Below are positions 59,401 through 64,000 of a stretch of 64,000 nt of DNA, in pieces. The notes beneath the pieces were generated by a model. That model was not told where the DNA came from, did not search any database, and saw only the letters and a list, made by a program, of their open reading frames with translations. Position 1 is the stretch's first letter. Every line of letters begins with the position of its first letter. The position numbers and the translations under genes are program-made. Origin of the DNA: Apostichopus japonicus (taxonomy: Eukaryota > Echinodermata > Holothuroidea > Aspidochirotida > Stichopodidae); assembly GCF_037975245.1 (NCBI RefSeq), contig NC_092581.1, positions 9,184,303 to 9,248,302 on the forward strand, in the 5' to 3' direction.

Positions 59401-62400
59401 TCAAGATTAAGTTACCATGATGATGTTAAATTGTTCATTAATTTTACTACTACGACTATACTAATGTTAATATTGTTAAGTCATGTAAGCTGGATTTAGT
59501 GTTGAAGTTTTGTCATTCTGATCTGTCATTCTGATCAGCTAATACAATATTCAGACATATTGATCACACATATAAGAAATATCATACACTTATCCTTCCT
59601 AACAATGAGATATGTTTACTCATTGAATGAAAAAGGATTGATTCTGTCGGCAAGTTTCAAGAGAGTTAACGGTATTAGTTGTGGAAACCAAAAACGAGAC
59701 ATAAATATATCCTCAAAATAAAATATACTTTGAAAAAAAAGGGAATTTTCATTCTGTCATACACATCATATCACATTTATTTAAATACTGTTTATTGACT
59801 TATATAAAAAAAAAAAAAAAAAAAGTCAAAAGTCAAAATGAAATGAACTTACTTCAAAAAAAAAAGGGGAATTTTCATTCTGTCATACATATCATATCAC
59901 ATTTATTTAAATACTGCTTACTGACTAATATAAAAAATTAAAAAACAGTCAAAATGAAATGAACTTACTTCCAAAAAAAAAAGGGAATTTTCATTCTGTC
60001 ATACACATTATATCACATTTATTTAAATACTGTTTATTGACTAATATAAAAAATAAAAAAAAGTTAAAATGAAATGAACTTATCCCATTACATTTTTCAT
60101 CAAAAGCAAAGATGGAAGTATACTTTTATTTATTTCCATCTTCTCATAAGTGATGAGACCCTGATGAATAAAATCAAAGAATAACCTAATTTTTTTTATT
60201 CAGCTTGATGAGACTCACCTGAAATCCATTCTCTACCATGCTACTGACTTTCTCGTAGCAGACTTCATCCATGTCACGCCTCTGCTGCATGGGATTGGTG
60301 GATTTGACGCCGATGAACCTCTGACCTAACGGGACCGGCCTAAACCGACCGTCGAAGAAGAACAGTCCCTTGTACGGATTCACCCTCAGGAAGCGGGCCA
60401 CATCGACGTAGTTTGGCAGCGTAGCGGAGAGGCCAATGATACGAATCATGTTCTGAGTAGATTCCACCTGATCGAAGAAAGGAAAAAGAATTGGTGTGAC
60501 TTGTCACCTGACTAGAGACGTTTCCTGGGTCAACAACGATGATGAACTAAAGGTATGAAAATGAAATTATTGAATGGATTTTGCATATTTTGAATCAATA
60601 TGTCCAAAGGATTGATTTATAAGACCATGAATAAGAATAAACCCCCACCCCCCTTTTTGCTTCACCCATTCATCAACTAATTTTTCCTCTCCCCCCTCAT
60701 TTTCTTCACCCATTCATCAACTCATCTCCCCCTCCAAGTTTCTTCACCCATTCATCAACTCATCTCCCGCCCCCCTATTTTTTTTCACCCATTCAACTCA
60801 TCCCCTCTCATTTTTGTCACCCATTTATCAACTAATCTCTTCTCTCCCCCCCCCTCATTTTTCTTCACCCATTCATCAAATCTTCTCCCCCCCCCTATTT
60901 TTTTCAGCCATTCATCAACTTATCTCCCCCTCATGTTTTTCACCCATTCATCAACTCATCTCCCCCCTCTCATTTTCCTCACTTATTCATCAACTAATCT
61001 ACCCCCCTCACTTGCTTCACCCATTCATCAACTCATCTCCCCTCCCCCCCCCCCCTCATTTTCTGCACCCATTCATCTACTCATCTCCCAACACTTAATT
61101 GATCATCCTACAATGCTAATCGTACCTGACGGAGTGTCCTTGCCACTATACTCTCGATGACAGCACCTCTGTCATCATGCAAGAGATGAACCTCGTCAAG
61201 GATTATCAGTTTGACGAGTTGAGTGAGGGCGACATCACCAGTGCTCTTCCTAGTGACAACATCCCATTTCTCTGGAGTTGTGACAATCATCTGTAAGGAA
61301 GTGTTCAGAAGAATCATTTTTGGTTATGTTAAAATTGAAGTAACTATGAAGTACTTTGTTCCCTTGAACCAGTTCAATGGTTCATTTTCGAATTCATCTG
61401 TTAAATAAGGAAAATGTTCTTTCCAATTCATAACCAAAACCATTTCATTTAATTACACTTACTATAATAATAATTTACAATATGTAATATTCACCTCATA
61501 AACTACTTCATTGACAGTGAAAAAGTTTGAGTTTTTACTTCGAATAACAAAACAGCTATTAATTGAGCTAAATATGTGATGACAATAACAACTTCTGTCA
61601 CAATTCTTAGATGCAGATTATGGTAACTAACTAATATAAAGTCATGTTAGCAGCTGCCACAAACAGTAGTTAGCTTTTAAGGTAAATCACACTATCATAT
61701 GAATTTACCAGATTGTTTTCATATGCCAAAGATAATTTTAACCCAGAGTGTAAAGCGACATAATATGTTTTGATATCCTCAATTGAACCATCAGAATGTC
61801 ATTTTTAATTTTTTAATTATTTTTTGATTTTTTAATTTCCTTTGAAGAGTTTACCTGAGTTTTTACGATTTCACTCTTCGTGAGCTGCATGTCACCTGTC
61901 ATCTCCTTAACTTGGATCCCGAGAGGGGCGAGGCGGCTCCCAAAATTGCGCACCATTTCTGCCGCTAGTGCCTTCATGGGTGCTACATAAATGATCTGAG
62001 ATGGAGAAAAAACGAAAATTCAACAAATGCTTCTCAGAAACACAATCAAAATTCATCCAGAGGATTATCTCCTGAAGAAGATCCTGCTAGGGACGAAACA
62101 TCTGCTACTGCTAACTATTATGCGTTTACCACAGATAGGGGATTAACAACAGACACAAAAGTGCCCCTGACAGGGCAGAGATAACCGCATTTCGGACTCG
62201 ATCCCCGGGAAAAGTTAGATGTAGACTGACCTTAAAGCTGTCCTTCTTGATGACGCCAGCCTCAATGTGGTGTTTGATCTGGTGTATGATGGTCAACATA
62301 GCGATGTTGGTTTTACCAGCACCAGTAGGGGCACATATCAAGAGATTTTCGTTGGTGTTGTAAGCTGTCTCGAACACCACTGACTGGATACGGTTTAGTT

Positions 62401-63865
62401 TCTTCGTCCCTTTGAAAGCCATTTGTCCAATCTTGGAGATAGGTAAAAAAAATCAGTACCAAAGAAAAACAGTCAGTGAAAGTTATTCTATGATAACAAA
62501 CGAATAAAACTTAGCAGAAAACTGACAAATGACCTTATATGAATAATTAAATATGTGCACAGTATTAAGCAGAAAATGTTTATATTTTGCAGCTTCAAAG
62601 AGCACCAGGATTAGCTTCCCATGTCCAAATGACAAGGCAATTTCCTAAATTGTAAATAAAAAATATTACCATGCTTTCATTCAAATTAATTGTCTTATCT
62701 GCTAGAGATTGATTTGAAATAAATTCATTTCTAAATAAAGTTAAACAGATAGTCAAATTTAGGTACTGCCTTTAGAAATTGCCCTGACTTTTCTTCTTAC
62801 TCTGGGGTTTTCTCATCTTTTTCTTAGTTGTAAGATTCTTTTCTAAAATTTCTATTGCTAGAACATTAATATTTTCGTTCTTGAAAATGTTCAATTTTGA
62901 ATACCACATATTTTGAGGTATGTTAGTACATAAAAAGCATGAATTTCCAGTTGAAAACTTTTAGTTTTTTTCTGTATTATGCCTGAGAGCAGAGACATAC
63001 CTCATCCAATGATGCAATAGGTATCAGTTCCTGACCGACATCCAGTGGGGCAGCTGAGGCCGGAGGTAAATGGACCTCCTCGTACAGCTTTTCCTGCTTC
63101 TGTTGAAAACCGACTGGAAGAGATATCTAGAGAAAGGGAGAAACCATAGCTTGATAAACAGGACAAAACTCACAGGGAAATTGTCAAATATGAAATTTCT
63201 TTAGCGGCAATTTCCTTGCTCTCTCTTTCTATTTATGTCTGTTCATGATGGAATTAAACACACATTAACAGCAAACTGGAAAATGTCAAAGTTTTAGTCT
63301 TCAACCTTACTAATAGAGCTGACACTGGACTAGTAAAGTTAATAACATATGTTGTTATGGGAATTGAGTATCAAATGAAAAATTTAGTTGCTCTTTCTCT
63401 CTCTATACATATACATATATTCATATATGTACATATAAATTAGGAGAACATCATAACTCAAACTGTTCAAGAGTTCAAACACCCTTTTACAGCAAACTGG
63501 AAAATTCCAAAATTGTCGACTTCAATCTCACTATTCAAAATCACACTGGACTAGTAAAGTTGATTGCATATGTTGTTATGGAACTATGAAACAACATTCA
63601 AAAATTTAATAAAGATATTAAATGAACAATCTACAAAGAAGACCTAGTGGCTTCGGTCTATCCATATCTAAAGAAAATATCCCATCTCTGACAAATACTA
63701 TTAAAAGAATTTTGTTGACGAACCTTTGCTCCCGCCACGAAGGATGATGCCCTTTGTGCCTCGGCCATGGCATCAAAGACAAACGGATAGCGTTCATACT
63801 GAGGACCCCTCCGTCGAGGATGCTTGAAAAGTGGTTCACTCTTGGCATCTTGTAAGGCAAACTCT
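32430..63865 (-). CDS. ASCC3: ASCC3 helicase, 35 exons, N-terminus outside window
   Basis: Ski2-like 3'-5' helicase of the ASC-1 complex (with TRIP4, ASCC1, ASCC2). It unwinds DNA for ALKBH3 alkylation repair and splits collided ribosomes (yeast Slh1). Exons in transcript order: 63865-63724, 63126-63001, 62431-62231, 61995-61855, 61290-61126, 60467-60219, 59265-59131, 58263-58072, 57358-57134, 56264-56145, 55109-54858, 54069-53893, 53224-52999, 52283-52030, 51527-51359, 50479-50388, 49661-49533, 49285-49200, 46772-46606, 46025-45880, 45580-45460, 45181-45039, 43696-43559, 42626-42506, 42135-42003, 40425-40300, 38348-38237, 37371-37237, 36487-36432, 36175-36007, 35334-35183, 34740-34614, 34287-34176, 33470-33376, 32729-32430. 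These total 5,434 nt and every phase closes. The stop is TAA (32430-32432). About 390 residues should remain to the right (human: 2,202). The first acceptor could be 2 bases lower (63863). The C-terminal cassette and tail fit ASCC3, not Brr2. Confidence 0.95.
34815..35125. repeat. degenerate CACAATACAATG-type repeat
   Basis: Loose repetition of ATACAATG, CACAGTAC and ACCACACTACAATAC without a fixed period, in the ASCC3 intron between exons 31 and 32. Confidence 0.6.
38469..38650. repeat. about 100-bp direct repeat, two copies
   Basis: Two copies of a unit with CACCATAGCAAC, GACAGAATG and ACATACTACA, then CATACTGTAAATAA and AACACTAGGC. Confidence 0.75.
39888..39985. repeat. short G/T-rich tandem repeat
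   Basis: Three to four copies of a 34-bp unit related to GGTTGCACTTGTAAGGCAAG, in the intron between ASCC3 exons 26 and 27. Confidence 0.6.
40590..40860. repeat. possible SINE or LINE 3' tail
   Basis: Carries CTTGCCTTGCCCAAGGACAC, a motif common in dispersed retroelement tails of animals, downstream of TGCAGCCACAAACCAGGG. It lies next to ASCC3 exon 26. Family assignment is uncertain. Confidence 0.35.
41128..41660 (+). repeat. 76-bp tRNA-like tandem array, seven copies
   Basis: Units start at 41128, 41204, 41280, 41356, 41432, 41508 and 41584, an exact 76-base period. Each holds CAGCTCAGTTTATAGAGC, which matches a tRNA D arm and A box, with a perfect GCTC/GAGC stem. About 45 bases later comes TTGTTAAATC, a degraded B box. 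The acceptor, anticodon and T stems pair poorly. The inverted pair TAGAGC/GCTCTA could also form a simple hairpin. The array lies in the ASCC3 intron between exons 25 and 26, antisense to the gene. Confidence 0.8.
43480..43501 (+). repeat. poly-G run
   Basis: Twenty-two bases, all G except one C, in the intron between ASCC3 exons 23 and 24. Such runs are often uncertain in assemblies. Confidence 0.8.
44075..44106 (+). ncRNA. degenerate hammerhead-like remnant
   Basis: CTGAAGA, a 5-bp stem (ATCCT with AGGAT), then CAAAACGTC. The G of the GAAA core is changed to C, so it should be inactive. It resembles tails of Penelope-like elements. No coding remnant is nearby. Confidence 0.35.
44846..44988 (-). 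repeat. dispersed repeat, copy B
   Basis: Reverse complement of the sequence at 30627-30760: it contains ATCATGGACGTTAAATATGA, GGTCAGCTTGCGGCTTTG and CTGCTTGCAGGAGGATC. It lies in the ASCC3 intron just left of exon 22 (exons 22-23 intron). Confidence 0.75.
46793..48380. repeat. 44-bp minisatellite, about 36 copies
   Basis: The unit reads ATCAGACAGTGATGTACTTG, then GATATGATCCCAAAGAATATATA. The copies differ by a few substitutions and 1-3 base indels. It fills much of the ASCC3 intron between exons 18 and 19 and starts about 20 bases from the exon 19 acceptor (boundary 46772). Minus-strand open frames inside it are by-products. Confidence 0.95.
49373..49429 (-). repeat. polypyrimidine tract in a 247-base ASCC3 intron
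   Basis: CCCTCC-type repeats on the plus strand, so G-rich with quadruplex potential in the ASCC3 transcript. The intron 49286-49532 is one of the shortest in the gene. Confidence 0.7.
49866..49925. repeat. (ATTC)n and (AAT)n microsatellite
   Basis: Two short ATTC runs separated by ATCCAACA, followed by TAATAATAATAATA. Confidence 0.85.
53521..53577 (-). repeat. C-rich polypyrimidine tract
   Basis: CTCCC-type repeats in the intron between ASCC3 exons 12 and 13; G-rich in the transcript. Confidence 0.7.
54033..54428 (-). repeat. 132-bp triplication including the start of ASCC3 exon 12
   Basis: Three tandem 132-base units (54033-54164, 54165-54296, 54297-54428). The first contains the first 37 coding bases of exon 12 and its acceptor (boundary 54069). 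The other two carry near-identical copies of that exon start, each preceded by an AG acceptor (boundaries 54201 and 54333). Reading on from either copy reaches a TAA before the true exon. The copies differ by several substitutions, so the duplication is not brand new. Confidence 0.9.
58603..59085. repeat. 33-34 bp minisatellite, about 14 copies
   Basis: The unit reads GATCATACTATTGTCAACAA, then AAGTGAATATGCAT, with TAT/GCAT and ATT/ACT variants. It lies in the ASCC3 intron between exons 7 and 8, ending about 45 bases left of exon 7. Confidence 0.9.
59735..60085. repeat. about 120-bp tandem repeat, three copies
   Basis: Units start with poly-A, then GGGAATTTTCATTCTGTCAT (59741, 59867, 59983), and end with AAAATGAAATGAACTTA. 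It lies in the ASCC3 intron between exons 6 and 7. Confidence 0.9.
60636..61090. repeat. pyrimidine-rich tandem repeat (CACCCATTCATCAACTCATC)
   Basis: About 11 irregular units of 35-50 bases, each with CACCCATTCATCAACTCATC followed by a C-rich run of variable length. It lies in the ASCC3 intron between exons 5 and 6; the variable C runs explain the long spurious plus-strand open frames. Confidence 0.85.
62072..62103 (+). ncRNA. degenerate hammerhead-like remnant
   Basis: CTGAAGA, ATCCT and AGGGAC as an imperfect stem, GAAA, then CATC. It is the same class of tail as at 44075-44106 but keeps GAAA. It lies in the ASCC3 intron between exons 3 and 4. Confidence 0.35.
63001..63865 (-). other. ASCC3: ASCC3 N-terminal linker (first two exons in window)
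   Basis: Encodes [21 protein letters not shown] and then a segment with [15 protein letters not shown], ending IASLDE just before the first helicase cassette. Conservation is lower than in the cassettes. The residues FKHPRR and the YEEV segment place it in the region before the first RecA domain. Confidence 0.8.
63270..63605. repeat. about 110-bp direct repeat, two copies
   Basis: AGCAAACTGGAAAAT, ACACTGGACTAGTAAAGTT and CATATGTTGTTATGG occur in the same order at about 63270-63385 and 63490-63605. Confidence 0.8.
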
Positions 63866-63922
63866 CTAAAGGGACAAGAAAGACGGATTAAGATGCCTGC
63901 AAATATGAAATACTGTGTGTCT

Positions 63923-63983
63923 GTGGTGGAGGGGGTAGAGTGGGGGTGGGGTGGGGTGGGAGGGGAGGGGGTGGGTTGGTAGG
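63923..63983 (+). repeat. G-rich tract
   Basis: GGGGTGGGGTGGG-type sequence between the first ASCC3 exon in the window and the right edge. It is C-rich in the ASCC3 transcript. Confidence 0.7.
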
Positions 63984-64000
63984 GATGCTTGAAAAGTGGT

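Larger units (their letters stand above)
57134..62431 (-). other. ASCC3: ASCC3 helicase cassette 1 (exons 3-9)
   Basis: Counting from the first complete codon in the window: Q-motif region [13 protein letters not shown], Walker A APTGAGKT near residue 123, [18 protein letters not shown], the DEVH box near 235, [28 protein letters not shown], and motif [12 protein letters not shown] near 474. All motifs for ATP hydrolysis are intact. The exons are evenly sized (135-249 bases), all in phase 0. Confidence 0.93.

Noticed and set aside
60814-61160. Plus-strand frames rich in Pro, Ser, His and Ile
   Set aside because: Translation of a C-rich tandem repeat within an ASCC3 intron.
32430-63865. Assignment to SNRNP200 (Brr2), the related twin-cassette helicase
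   Set aside because: The C-terminal cassette and tail ([42 protein letters not shown]) match ASCC3 rather than Brr2.

Overview
The window is animal nuclear DNA: two large intron-rich genes with GT-AG splicing, AT-rich intergenic sequence, many minisatellites, and transposons of the hAT and Penelope classes. The gene content and repeat style fit a marine invertebrate. An echinoderm or other invertebrate deuterostome is my guess, but nothing in the sequence fixes the species.

Layout. 1-9224 is transposon-rich and holds no host gene that I can recognise: the right end of a hAT element with its transposase C-terminus (1-778), a frameshifted Penelope-like retroelement fragment (2832-3628) followed by a hammerhead-ribozyme-like motif (3746-3806), and a 2.4 kb hAT element (6858-9224) with two smaller hAT elements nested inside it. 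10659-27043 (+) is a complete 12-exon gene for cyclin-dependent kinase 8 (the CDK8/CDK19 kinase of Mediator), predicted at 468 residues. 27044-32429 is the intergenic space where the two genes end tail to tail. 32430-63865 (-) holds 35 exons of ASCC3, the twin-cassette Ski2-like helicase of the ASC-1 complex. About 1,810 codons and the stop are present; the N-terminal part lies beyond the right edge.

The two genes are converging neighbours, not an operon. CDK8 acts in the Mediator kinase module on RNA polymerase II transcription. ASCC3 acts in alkylation repair and in clearing collided ribosomes. The sequence shows no functional link beyond proximity. Exon boundaries of both genes were derived by reading splice sites and checking that phases join; every junction closes in frame.

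No undescribed protein system is visible. The most interesting items are structural: a 132-bp tandem triplication that copies an ASCC3 acceptor site with the start of its exon, a possible second copy of another ASCC3 exon at the right edge, a 7 x 76 bp tRNA-like tandem array, a 44-bp minisatellite abutting an ASCC3 splice acceptor, hammerhead-like motifs, and nested hAT elements with readable 8-bp target-site duplications.
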